Below are positions 13,101 to 23,299 of a DNA stretch of 64,000 nucleotides, piece after piece. The stretch comes from Colius striatus. Lineage: Eukaryota; Chordata; Aves; Coliiformes; Coliidae. The translations under genes and the position numbers were made by a program. The DNA is taken from positions 22,546,501-22,610,500 of the forward strand of contig NC_084766.1 in the NCBI RefSeq assembly GCF_028858725.1, written 5' to 3'. Within the stretch, counting starts at the first letter, position 1. Each line of letters opens with the position of its first letter. The notes beneath the pieces are model-generated. The model saw nothing but the letters and a program-made list of their open reading frames with translations, did not search any database and had not been told where the DNA came from.

Positions 13101-16100
13101 CCGGTGTCCAGTAAAATAAAGAGACGATCAAGCCTAAATATGATTGACAAAAACGAAAAAATGTTATGCTATTCATAGCTTGGCTGTCCATTTCTGTTAA
13201 TAGCCCCTCACATTTTTCAGTTTATCTAAGGCAAACAGAAACTATATTTGCCTGAAAACTGTCAACTGACACGGTGAAAAAGGTACTTTTCTCCTAATAG
13301 TAAGCCTAGTTGTTCTAAAAGCACATTTAATTTGGTAACTACCTGGAATATGTAAGACCAAACCTGTTGTTGTATTTACAGCTTTGAATTAATGTGATAC
13401 CTCTGGACTTCCCATGAAATGCAGTAATTTAACCAGCAGATCTATTTTTCACAGTAACTACAGATTTAGTGAAAGAGATCCTGATAATCTATTTTCAGAA
13501 ACAGAAAATCTTGCTTCTTGCACAGAGTTACTAAATAAGAAAAAGTCATCATACAAAAAAAGCACATAAAAATAGAAACTACCTAGACAATCAAGTTGAT
13601 GATGGAAATAACTGTTTGTTATTCCTTCCACTATAATTGGGTCAGTTAGAACTCTCTTTACAGGGTGCTTAGTTTATCCATTAGTTACTGGGCAGTATGA
13701 GGTTATTACTGAATGTGAGTCTAGAATCTGTCCATATAGTGCAATCAGAATTGTCCATTCTAGCCTTAATCTTAAAAACATTCCTCCAAATATTGCAACA
13801 GTATGTAGCTAGAATTTACATAGCAGTGAAGCTCACATAAATCATCCTAACACAATAAGGATATCAGTACTCTGAACAACTCCCCTTCCTCATAAATACA
13901 TACCCTGGGTTTGGGTGAGTACAGGGAAGGAAATATCTTTTTTTTGCCTGTTAACCTGCTGCTAGTAACTACAGTTCACTGAAATTGCCTTTAATGTTAG
14001 TTCCAACCACCTAAAAAGAAAAATAAAGGAACTCCTCTTTCTGCTATAACTGGATTTTGTATTTTCTTTGACACATTTAAACTGCACTTACTCCTGATAA
14101 TACCTTGTAATGTGTCACAACACATTAGAAACAGCAGAGAAACATTACAGAGTCAAGGCAGTAATGTGAGAAATACAGCTCTAAACCCAAATGCTCTCAC
14201 AACTGGAGGTATTAAATATCCATTAGTTAAAAAAAAAAGTACCTGAAGGTATTTCAAGTAATTTCAGTATTTTAGACACACTTGTACTATGTGCCAGCTT
14301 TGAAATAATTATCTTCCTGCTACTGAAATAGGTAAAAAACTCAAGTTTCAATTGCTGTGATTTACTAGTTAGAAAATTGTTTTGAAGTTACATAAAAATG
14401 AAACCCCAAAGGTATTTAAACCAGCAGTTGTATCATTAGGCAGTCAAAGAGGAAAACAAAAGCTTTACAGATCCAACTCTTCCAAATCGCTTGATAGCAG
14501 AGTAGACCGGAGGAACATACCAGATACTTATTTACCAGTATTTCCTCTTTAGTACATTTGAACAATAATTAAGAGCATACAGATATGCAGCACTCTGTAC
14601 TATTCAGTACAAAACATGCTAGCTCGCCAAGCAACCACAGCTTGCTCTAACACGCTTGTTCTCTCATTCTTAAACTCACCCCTTTCATTCTTCATCTCTG
14701 TGCAACTTCAGTGTTCCATACTCAAGTTTGCTATTGAGCACCACCCACACCTTTAACTATCAAAGTATCTTTTTTTCTATCTCCAAAGTTGAATGTGAAA
14801 CTTAGACCACTTCCTCAGCTAGAGCTCTTCATGTGTTAAAACAAAGGGAAACCACTATGACAGTCTACCCTTAAACTCATTTCATTCCAATCTGTTACAA
14901 CGCTAGATTTTAACTCCTAAAACCCACAACGTTTGTATTACATACCAAATACAGCTGGTTGGTGTTTTGTTAACCTGCAGTATGCTTGGTTTGTAATTTG
15001 CAATACTAAATTGCAATATGCCTAACTTAGGAATGCAAAATAAAAACAAACAAAAAATTCCTACCTACTGTCCCTCAACACTGTAGGAAGGTTTCAGAGC
15101 TAAAGTCTAGCAAAACAACTGAAAACAAGATGAGCAAATACAGTTAACAATATCTAACAGTACTCCTGTTGTACTAACAGTACAAAATATTATTCCTTTC
15201 CCTCCCTCAGAATTCCATGATGTATAATTTCCAACCAGTTAATATTTTTGAAGTATTAAGAGTCTTAATTTAAGTTCCGGTGTTGCTGCAGCAGAGTATG
15301 GCAGAGCCTGAATTCTTCTGATCTAGTTGGAAGGGTAGCCCTGACAAAGTTGCCACTGGTTAGCACTGCTAGGTTTTTTCAAATTAAAGTTTCCATTCTC
15401 AGTTTCATTAAGAATTTAAAAAATACTAGAAATCCTAAAGAAATCACTTTTGAGGACCTGCATTTTGGAAAGAAATTCATTTAAGTTCTGACAAGGTTTT
15501 CATTCTCAGAACACACTAACAGTATCTAAACTAGTTCTTAAAGCCAAAGAGAACCAAGAGTTTTCTAATGGCATGTGGTTCTCTACCTGTCATGCTAGAC
15601 AGTGTTGTACGCAGAGCACTGCATGGTTCACATTCACAAAACAGAAATCTGAATCAGTGTGGTACAGTGAAATGCTCTACAACGCAGATAATTTTAAAAA
15701 TTATTTTATGAAAGACTTCAGCATAAGCTGTCAGTGAAACTGCATAGAGAAGACACATGCAAATGAGAAATACAGGCAGTACTCAGCGGAAGAAAAAAAT
15801 TGTAAAAGAAAAATCACAGTTATGGATTGTTATGAAAAATCAAAATACCAACAAATGCTAAAAGTGAAATATCTCCCTTAAGCTACTTGCATCTCCTGCA
15901 TGTTAACTGCTGTAATCACAGCTTCAAAACACAAAGTTCTTCCCTTCAAACTCATAAAGCAATGGTTTAAATAACCCTTCTGACTCATCTTTCAATTGTC
16001 ATCAACAGCAACAGCAACCATACACCATCTCTACATGAACTCACGCCGTGTGAGCTCATTAAAGCTCTGACTTGTTCAGAGGCAGATACCTTTTTCCTCT

Positions 16101-19100
16101 CACTTCAGAAATTTGAGATTTTCTAATGATCGCTTGAAGTGTATCAGTGAGACAGAACTTGGAGCAGCAATACAAAGTTCTTAGGAACAGCATTACATTG
16201 AAATGAAGTATTTTTCCTTCTACAAAATATCACAGGAGCTTTTAAACCGACACAGAGTTCACTAGAAATGCTTCTGACAAAGCCATCAATATAGGTGCTT
16301 AAGAACAGGCATCTAGTAGCATTTGAGACATTTCAGAATGAGTCATTTCACACAGGGTCAGCAGACATGACAGGATGCAGGAGATCCTTTTAATTTTGAA
16401 GTGGTAAAGGCACATTATACCATCTAAACTGGCACCAGAGACCTAGACTAGTTAGGCAAGTGAATCTTCCTCACATAAACATTCCAAGTCAAGTTCAGAG
16501 CACTTCATTAAAGCACACTAGTTTTGAAGAGACTAAAGCTTGAATTCCTACTTTCAGAACAGAAACACCTGGGATATACTCAATCTTGAGTAGGTCTCTG
16601 ATCAGGATACCAACTAGAACAGCCATTACAAATTGGATCAAAATTTGCCACCACTAGACTACCACCACTCAAACAATTTTATCTAACAATTTGAAAAAAA
16701 CAAAAAAGTATTCTCAGAGAAGGACTGCAGTAACAGTAAACCATTTCATTTGCATTGTTATTAATCAGAACAGTACTGGTGGCTATCATAAGGCAGAACA
16801 TCATGTCTCTAATAAACACAGATGCAGAATGATTATGCATATAGGCTTAGTTCAGTGAACTAAAGGTGGTATTGCAAATAAAAGTACATAGGAACAATTA
16901 CTGATCCCCAGTCACTAAATGTAACAAGTCTTTTGCTCTTGCAGAACACTATTGCAGCAAATAATAAAAAAGACAAATGTAAAAGCAAGTACTTTCAAAA
17001 AGACCACTCCAACTAACTCAGTGGCAGTCTCCAGGTATCATGGTAATTCCACATTCTGGTCATTGCTTTCAATCAGTTTCACATACTCAGTGTTAAGCCA
17101 AGTTAGACATGACTGTACCCAAGCACAGCAGACAAATGTTGCAACAAATGGTCTCTTCTGTTCTTCACGTTACTTTTCAGTTCTTAGCTGCCTAAAGGTT
17201 TGTGTCCATATGGCACGCTGATCTCCACTGGATGGGACAGTTATATTATTTGAAGTGATCCTTATGGCACTCCTGTGGACACTGGATGGTGTCAATTTGA
17301 AAGCCCTGCAAGCTATCAAGGCATTAAAAAGAGAGCAGCAGGACAGTTAATGACCAGGTCAAGATACAAAGGTTATCAACAGTATCTCCAAAACATTTCC
17401 AAAGCACGACATATTGCAGTTGAGTTGCACAAAGATCCTCATCATCCCAGAGTAATCATTCTGACTGCACTGGGTCCCCACAGATGGGGAAACTTCCCCT
17501 TTGATTATTTCAATTGAGTTGAGACTTGAAAGGGACACTGAACTGACCACCACCGTCATTGAAGGTATCTGTTTGGACCTTACATCTGTGTACGCCACTA
17601 TGTTTAACTGGCCAGAGGGCAGTCCCTAACAGTCAAGGCCAACTGGTACAGAAACAGTTCATAACTATCCTAGTATTTCCTCTATTAAAATGTGTGACCA
17701 CACAAAAAAAGTCCTTAGCAGTGTAGTCCTTGGAAAGCTCTAGTGTCAAGCTATGCCCAGAGCTCTTTGGAAAAAGGCTAGCTAGCACTCATCAGAAGGC
17801 ATGGGAATAGTCTAAGGAGTTTACAGTATAAATCACATTTCAACACGCAGGGGTTGAACATAGGCACTATTTCTTAGTACATAAATAACCCAAAAACCTA
17901 GAAACCATCACTAAATTAAAATTTAGACTTGACAAGGGTTGATGCTCACTGTGAAATTTAACTTAAGTTCTAGTGGACATGACTTAGTTTTCTTGTTGAC
18001 TTGATAATCCTTCGGTGTTTCATCATTTGGTCAAAATCAAGCTTGGTCAACTTTGCAGCTCAAAAAATCCAAGCTCCTACCAAAGCACTCAAACTGTTAA
18101 ATAATCCAGAAAAAAAAAAAGCGCTCAGCTTTTTGATATACAATCACCAACCAAAAAAAAAACATCCCACTAAAATGAAATGTGTTATGACAGATACAAA
18201 TAACAGATTTTACTTCTCATAGGTGGGAGACTGTGGAATACATAGTTATGAAGTTAAGGCTGTGGACAGCCTGTTTCATACAGAGCAGTGGAAGGGTCAC
18301 CTGAAACAAAGCAAGAGCTCCATGATCACATCAGTCACAGTACTATATACTGCATACAGAAGCCAAACGAATGCTAAAATTAGTATAATTCTCTATGTAA
18401 TGTACATTTCATGTAATATATGATCCATTGCACTAGATTGTACAAGTTGTATTTGTAAACTACTACCCATGTTTCTACATTCAGCAGTGCAGCCCAAAAA
18501 CATATGGTCAATTACATTAAAAAAATGGAGGAAATAGGAAATTAAACCAGCTGCAAAGACAAATTAATACCAGCAGTGTATCAACAAGTTATATGGGGAA
18601 TGCCTTGGTGAGAATTCAAGTTCTAGCGGCTAGAGTAAGACAGAATTCTTATCAGAGTGCTATCCTGGCTTTCAGCTTTCGTTTTGGTCTCTGAGAAATT
18701 GTTAGGTATCTGAGAAATTTTACAGCTCTATCTCATCTGGGCCACAGTGCCCATGCTACTTTTGCTTCCCCCTCCTCATGACTATGTTGGCACCCCATCC
18801 TATAAAGAGTAATAGGGAAGGCAGTCCACTGGTCTGATCTTCAAGTTAGTCTCCATCAATGAGAAGAGAGTTACACTATTTTTCCTCCCTTTTCAGTAGG
18901 AATTCCTGTAATCTCATTTGTTGTAGAGCATCTACTTATTCTGATCGTACAGGCACATGTCTTTGAGTAGTAGTGAAAATATACTACTTGTTCAGTTGAA
19001 CTCTTGCCTTTCATGCAAGAGCAGTGAAGAAGTAATAGCTTCCAAACAAAAAAGATGAATTCTTTCAATAAAAAGTTTGTGATAACCCTCAAAAGAACAT

Positions 19101-22039
19101 TTCTAACAGGTGCACAGGGTCTATCAAAGAGATTTTGAGGCTAATTTGGATATCTTATAAGAACTTCAACCTTACGTAAGTAATGACACCAGCCAGTGCA
19201 GGTGGTGTTTTTGTGATATCACAGATCTAAAACCAAGAGCAACATGAGGCCCACCTATTTTCCAGAAGCTTTATTATCATAGTCTTCTATTTTTTAAAAT
19301 TAAAACTAGGTTCCTAATCTACATTTCAACAGTTACACACAACTCCAAGTAAATTAAAACACTGAAAACTCTATAAATCAGTATTAAACTTTAAATATAT
19401 CCAGAATGGCTTTCAACAGCAGCAAGTTAAGGAAGTGACTTGAACAAACCCTGAAGAGGTCGTCTTCAAAGTACTTCAGGGTGAAATTAAAGATATACCT
19501 ATTAGAATCAAATTGCTTATTCTTAATGCATCCTAACAGCTTCAGGCATTTCATCACAATTTAAAAGCATATTTGTTCTAATCTGTACCATGAAGGCCCT
19601 CAATAATGAGAGACGTTAACAGCCTTCATGTTGGGATAATCATACACAAGATGCCTTTGAACACATTAAAGACATCAGAAAAAAGTTCTATTAGATATCA
19701 AAAGAAACTATCAACACTCAATTATCTACAGAAACTCAGTCACTCCAAGCAATCTATGAGTGGTCACTTTTCATAAACTTGCAATATTACTTTTTCCATC
19801 TAAAGTATCTCAAAATATCACTACTTCACCATTCTGTCTATTCACTTGGATCACTTATTGTAGGAACGAAGTTGAAGCAAAACTTTTCACTTCCCTTTTT
19901 CCATCTCAGTTCCACTACCAGTAATTCTTCTTATTTTTTTATTTGCTACACAAACGTTATACAGCCTAATATATACTGTGAAGACTGGAGACAGGAGATA
20001 AAGCCTACCTGGTTAGCTTATGCATTCACAGAAAACACATCAGCCTTCACAACCACCTGTCTAGAGGATTGTGTTCATTAGTTAGTCTTTTCAGCATGAA
20101 ACTACCAAAGAGATGAGCACACAAGCAGTAACTGTTCTGCAACACATTTTGGTATGATATATCTTTTGTTCTGCTTTTAGGTCTGCTTTCTAGTGTCATC
20201 ACAGTAGCTTTATATAGAAGGAGGTTTTCAGTCTGTGCAATGGCACGATCTGGTAAAAAAAGCATGTATACCTGAAGTGCAGAATAAAATAACATCATCT
20301 GTTTTGTCAGTAGATTACAAGGGAATTGTTTTTAAGATTACCTTATTAATAGAAAAGCTGCAAATTCTTGATCTGATTGAGGTGTTTCAAAGCATTCCCT
20401 GTATTTGTTTAGATATTCCTTAACAGACTAGGGTCTCCAATTGGCCAAACAGCAAAAACAAAATTGAAAATAAACACTTGATGATTTACTGTTTTGAGAC
20501 TATAGAAATAACCCTCCTCCCCCCCCCCCCCCCCATAGGCTTGTGCCTTTTTTTTAAATAATGTTTCAGTACAGAACTAACTCTTCTTTTGTTAATATCA
20601 GTGCTTGGTACACACTCAGCAACCACACTAGGATCTTTGAAGAAAGGTTAATTTAAATCAACTTCTCCCTCACTCCCTACATTTGTATAGGTAGAATTGT
20701 TTAACAATTCAATATTATGTTGGTCCTTCAAAAGAATATTAAATGCAACTTTAACTACCTAGAATAAAAAGGCAGATTTCTACAATTAATCGGAACTGGT
20801 ACAGAAGTTAGACCTACACCTTTAAAGAAACATAGTTATGTGGTACATGTGTACAAAACAATAATTGCTAATCTGTCTGAAAGAAAAGGACCTAAAAATC
20901 CAATGTTTTAAACAGTCAAACAGTCAAAAGGTTCATTAGTCAAGAGTTGCCATGTAACTTCAAATGGATGTAGATAAGTTTTGCTGTATCTATTAAAAAG
21001 CATGTGTGAGAACAAATTTATACAGTTGCTAAAAAAATAAGAGTAAGACAAAGCAATAAGGTAATTAAGCTAGAAGACTCAACTAAACCACCTGCTACTA
21101 GAAGCCTTAAACAGTGCATTGCTGCTACAAATTTTTATTAAGAACAGTTTTCCATTATAAATGTGCATACCCTTACTTTGCTACACAGAGTTCTAAACTT
21201 ATTCATACGCAGCTTCAGAAGCAAAATTTATTTTTGTTATAGCACTCCAGAAGCACAGAGATACTATCAACATGTGACTTGAAGCTAATCTATCACAAGG
21301 TTAATTTGGATTTATGGTTCCCTTTCAACTACCGTGTTAGGAAGCTTAACATGTCCATTACACACACACACACACTCAAAAGATGGCAGAAACTTGTACT
21401 CAGCATTTTTTATAAAACAACTCTATTAAGACATGCCTCTGTATCTGCGAGCACTTTAAACGCTGGCACACTCCGGTGCACATGTGTGTAAGCAGATACT
21501 ACTCAACACCTTGAGGCAAAGCCAGGACACGCTAATCACTTTTCTCCATGAAAGCTTGTCTTATTTCGACTACTTCATAACTAAGGTCCCTGAAAAGCAA
21601 AAGGTTTCTTGCCAGTTTTTGAGAGTCGATATCATTACCCCCTGTTCCCTAGGTGTTTAACCCGAATAAGGACTGTACAACAAAACGAAGGTGTCGAATT
21701 CCCGAGGACGCCCCAGTCACAGCCCCTGCGGCCTGAGGAAGGGAGGGGACTCCCCTGTGCGCCAGGCACGTAACTACCCCTGGCCGAGAAGCAAGCCCAG
21801 GAGCAGGCGAACGTTGCCACCCCTGAACCCCACCTAGGCGGCCCGTATCGCCGAGGAGCATGGAAGTCCCGGCAAGGCCTCCGCAGGCTCCCGAACGAGA
21901 AAGGGTGGAAACCGGGCCATAATCCTCACCCTCGCACCCCCCGAAACCAGACCACACGAAAGACCGGGGGCTGCGGGCCGCCGCTGTCAGTCCTTCTTCC
22001 CCCACAGTTACCGGCTTCTACCGACCTGGAAACGGCCAT
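1..22039 (-). CDS. BTAF1: BTAF1, TATA-binding-protein-associated factor 172, N-terminal part (gene continues beyond the left edge)
   Basis: BTAF1 (Mot1 in yeast) is a nuclear Snf2-family ATPase that binds TBP through N-terminal HEAT repeats and strips it from DNA. Nine coding exons are visible on the minus strand: 22026-22039, 13010-13133, 11944-12058, 9132-9278, 6813-6976, 6380-6516, 5627-5738, 3677-3745 and 1155-1244. Joined, they give 972 nt and 324 residues with no stop, with GT/AG at every junction and matching phases. The product starts [16 protein letters not shown] and includes [17 protein letters not shown] and [18 protein letters not shown], which I recognise as vertebrate BTAF1. 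The family protein is about 1850 residues, so most of the gene, including the ATPase, lies off the left side. Intron 1 is about 8.9 kb. Confidence 0.96.
1155..1244 (-). CDS. BTAF1: BTAF1 coding exon 9
   Basis: 90 nt, symmetric phase 0, encoding residues 295-324 ([17 protein letters not shown], then [13 protein letters not shown]). The acceptor is gttttag and the donor is GAG|gtacat. This is the last exon before the left edge. I see no coding sequence in 1-1154. Confidence 0.95.
3677..3745 (-). CDS. BTAF1: BTAF1 coding exon 8
   Basis: 69 nt, symmetric phase 0, encoding residues 272-294 ([17 protein letters not shown] then NPSWE). The acceptor is aatttag and the donor is GAG|gtaaga. Confidence 0.96.
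4976..5600 (-). mobile_element. CR1 LINE 3' fragments, one nested inside another (BTAF1 intron 7)
   Basis: Read on the minus strand, 4976-5022 and 5549-about 5600 are the two halves of one CR1 3' end (tctagtccaact... then ggttggaagggacc and the agaatcatag tail). Between them, 5023-5543 is a second CR1 3' fragment in the same orientation, with its own 3' end at 5023 and reverse-transcriptase-derived sequence up to about 5543. GATCA (5018-5022) and GACCA (5544-5548) flank the inner copy like a short target duplication. Confidence 0.85.
5627..5738 (-). CDS. BTAF1: BTAF1 coding exon 7
   Basis: 112 nt encoding residues 234-271. The acidic linker [18 protein letters not shown] ends APEE. The acceptor is ttttttag and the donor is GAGAG|gtatga. 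A minus-oriented nested CR1 starts about 30 bp downstream of this donor. Confidence 0.95.
6380..6516 (-). CDS. BTAF1: BTAF1 coding exon 6
   Basis: 137 nt encoding residues 189-233. It starts [17 protein letters not shown] and continues into a Lys/Arg-rich stretch ([19 protein letters not shown]), which resembles a nuclear localisation signal. The acceptor is ctctttcag and the donor is AGAG|gtataa. The exon ends in phase 2. Confidence 0.95.
6813..6976 (-). CDS. BTAF1: BTAF1 coding exon 5
   Basis: 164 nt encoding residues 134-188, including [20 protein letters not shown] and [12 protein letters not shown], ending VNKQQP or equivalent. Two overlapping donors exist here (CCT|gtaggt and TAG|gtaaaa). 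Only the first keeps the frame into [12 protein letters not shown] of exon 6, so 6813 was chosen as the boundary. Confidence 0.94.
8700..9069 (+). mobile_element. CR1 LINE, 3' end (BTAF1 intron 4, antisense to the gene)
   Basis: Typical CR1 3' terminal region: ggacaaagggtaatgg, ctggaacacaagaagttcc, gggagccctgacacagg, actagatgatctttagaggt and a degenerate tail catt-cttgtgattctttgtgat. It is 5'-truncated, and its 3' end lies about 62 bp from the exon 4 donor. Confidence 0.92.
9132..9278 (-). CDS. BTAF1: BTAF1 coding exon 4
   Basis: 147 nt encoding residues 85-133. A Ser/Glu-rich linker ([13 protein letters not shown]) is followed by the conserved [18 protein letters not shown]. The acceptor is cctatctag and the donor is TCAG|gtatac. 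An antisense CR1 (8700-9069) begins about 62 bp into the downstream intron. Confidence 0.96.
9998..10019 (+). repeat. ATTCTATG-type short repeat
   Basis: The sequence cattctatgattctatgatt is the octamer tail seen at CR1 3' ends, but no CR1 body is recognisable just upstream. It is either a leftover tail or a chance microsatellite. Confidence 0.5.
10620..11480 (+). mobile_element. Ancient, decayed CR1-like LINE (BTAF1 intron 3)
   Basis: The degenerate stretch keeps the order of CR1 landmarks. A GSVL-P-like motif (ggatcagtgttggaaccagt at 10733) is followed by an ADDIKL-like segment near 10808, then gtgaggaaagactgaagaga near 11239, comparable to the gaggaaaggctg motif of CR1. There are many stops and indels and no young 3' tail. 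Boundaries are approximate. Confidence 0.55.
11944..12058 (-). CDS. BTAF1: BTAF1 coding exon 3
   Basis: 115 nt encoding residues 47-84, including [19 protein letters not shown] and the start of the linker, PTPRSKQ. The acceptor is ccttaaag and the donor is CAAG|gtgctt. The exon ends in phase 1. Confidence 0.96.
13010..13133 (-). CDS. BTAF1: BTAF1 coding exon 2
   Basis: 124 nt encoding residues 5-46, the first HEAT-type helices, containing [19 protein letters not shown] and ending NNLLSK. The acceptor is atatttag and the donor is AAA|gtaagt. The exon ends in phase 0. Confidence 0.96.
20519..20534 (+). repeat. Poly(C) tract, 16 bases
   Basis: An uninterrupted run of C on the plus strand, G on the transcribed BTAF1 strand, preceded by accctcct. 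It lies in BTAF1 intron 1. Confidence 0.95.
21361..21375 (+). repeat. Short (CA)n microsatellite
   Basis: Seven and a half CA units in BTAF1 intron 1. Confidence 0.9.
22026..22039 (-). CDS. BTAF1: BTAF1 coding exon 1 (MAVS)
   Basis: The coding part of exon 1 is ATGGCCGTTTCCAG followed by the donor gtcggt. It encodes residues 1-4 plus two bases of Arg5, which exon 2 completes. The ATG was chosen because MAVSRLDRLF is the known BTAF1 N terminus and because the phase fits the next exon exactly. The 5' UTR continues to higher coordinates inside the CpG island. Confidence 0.93.
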
Positions 22040-22347
22040 AGCCGCACGAAGCAGAGCCTCGCTGGATGCGAGCGGCGGGGCAGCAGGCGGTGGGGCCGGC
22101 GCCGCTCTGCCGGAAAGGAGGGCACAGGGCCTAGCTCAGGCCTCTAGGGCGCCGCACCCGGCCTCGGCCCCGCTGACGATCCGCAGGCGGTGGCTGAGAG
22201 CAGCTGTGGCCGGCAAAAGTCAGAGACTCGCTCCCCTCCGGGGGACAGCGGCAGCGCAAGTAGAACCAGCGCAGAACTCTCGCAGCACAAGTTAAAACGT
22301 CTATTCCCCCATCGCCGGGACGAAGCCTAATGCCTGGTTTTATATGA

Positions 22348-22360
22348 GCAGCCATCTTGT
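22348..22360 (-). promoter_or_regulatory. YY1-type element
   Basis: The minus strand reads ACAAGATGGCTGC, close to the YY1 core AAGATGGCGGC. YY1 sites of this kind usually sit just downstream of a start site in the same orientation. That fits BTAF1 transcription, with a minus-strand CCAAT box about 35 bp upstream. Confidence 0.65.
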
Positions 22361-22799
22361 ATTTATTCCCTTCCTCCATGATAGCCGCTTCCTGATTGGC
22401 AAGGGCGCCAGGCCGCAACCAATGGAAAGAGCGCTTCTAAGAGCAAGGAGGGCGGGCACATGCAGCGACCGGACTGAGCAGGACCGGCCATGGAGCCTGC
22501 CGAGCCGGCTGGGGGAGGGTGCTGGACTCCACCGGCACGTACCATCGGCATAGACGAGAGGGGAACGCTCGAAGAGAAGCGCCTCGGTCGCTAACCCCGG
22601 GAGGAGAGCAGAGGCAACAGAACGCGAAGTACACGCGTTTGTTTGCTAGCTAGCTGGATTCCAGGCGCTTCTCCGCCGCACTCTGGCGGGAAAGGGCGGC
22701 CAGGAACCCGGCGAGCTCACGCCGCGCTCCCCAGTCTCCGAGGTGCGCCGCCTCTCTACTTGCGCCTGGTGCTGCGGCGAGGACGCTGGGCCTGTGGAG

Positions 22800-22818
22800 A
22801 CTACGAGTCCCGGCATGC
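22800..22818 (+). promoter_or_regulatory. ZNF143/THAP11 (SBS)-type element
   Basis: The sequence actacgagtcccggcatgc matches the consensus ACTACAATTCCCAGCATGC at 16 of 19 positions, including the TCCC and GCATGC cores. It lies about 760 bp upstream of the BTAF1 ATG. Confidence 0.7.
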
Positions 22819-23299
22819 AGCGCGCTGAGCGCCTCGGCGCTGCTCAGCCGCCTGTTCGGTCTCTCTCCCTCACTCCCTCGGCCCGCCCTGCCCTACCTTG
22901 CCCGCGGGGGATAGGGACGCGAGGCGCCACCGCGTTCGCTTCGGTCGATCACTCACGAGAGTTTTTTAACAGGCATCACCCGCCACATACCCCCTCCTCG
23001 CAGACAGCAAGGGGCCACCTGAGCCCAGCTCAGTCACGGGGGTCCCATAACCGACCGTGTTTCCTTCCCCTGCAGCCGTCTCCTCGCCGAAGGCAGACTG
23101 CCCGTCGTCCGGCTCAGCTGGCCTCCGGGCGGCCTGAGGAGCAGAACGGGACTTTAAAGACCCCTTGGGTCCCACCTGGCCGCCCGCCTGCCAGGCCGTA
23201 ACCTGGGCCGCTGCCGCAGCTTCAGTTCGAGGAAACAAGACCAGGCTCCCCAGGCGCGTCGTACCGGCTTCCATCAGAGCCGGGGAAATACAAATTAAG

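Larger units (their letters stand above)
13134..22025 (-). other. BTAF1 intron 1
   Basis: About 8.9 kb between the MAVS exon and exon 2. It is mostly unique AT-rich DNA, with a 16-base C run (20519-20534) and a short CA repeat (21361-21375). An unexplained stretch at 17200-17650 is open in both directions and is discussed in the findings. No exon or RNA gene was recognised. Confidence 0.85.
21640..23290. promoter_or_regulatory. CpG island over the BTAF1 promoter and exon 1
   Basis: Base composition changes sharply from AT-rich flanks to GC- and CpG-rich DNA over about 1.6 kb. The island covers the BTAF1 start codon (22039) and contains CCAAT boxes (minus strand 22395-22399, plus strand 22419-22423), a YY1-type element (22348-22360) and a ZNF143-type element (22800-22818). 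The BTAF1 transcription start is probably just above the YY1 element, giving a leader of roughly 300 nt; this is inferred. Confidence 0.85.
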
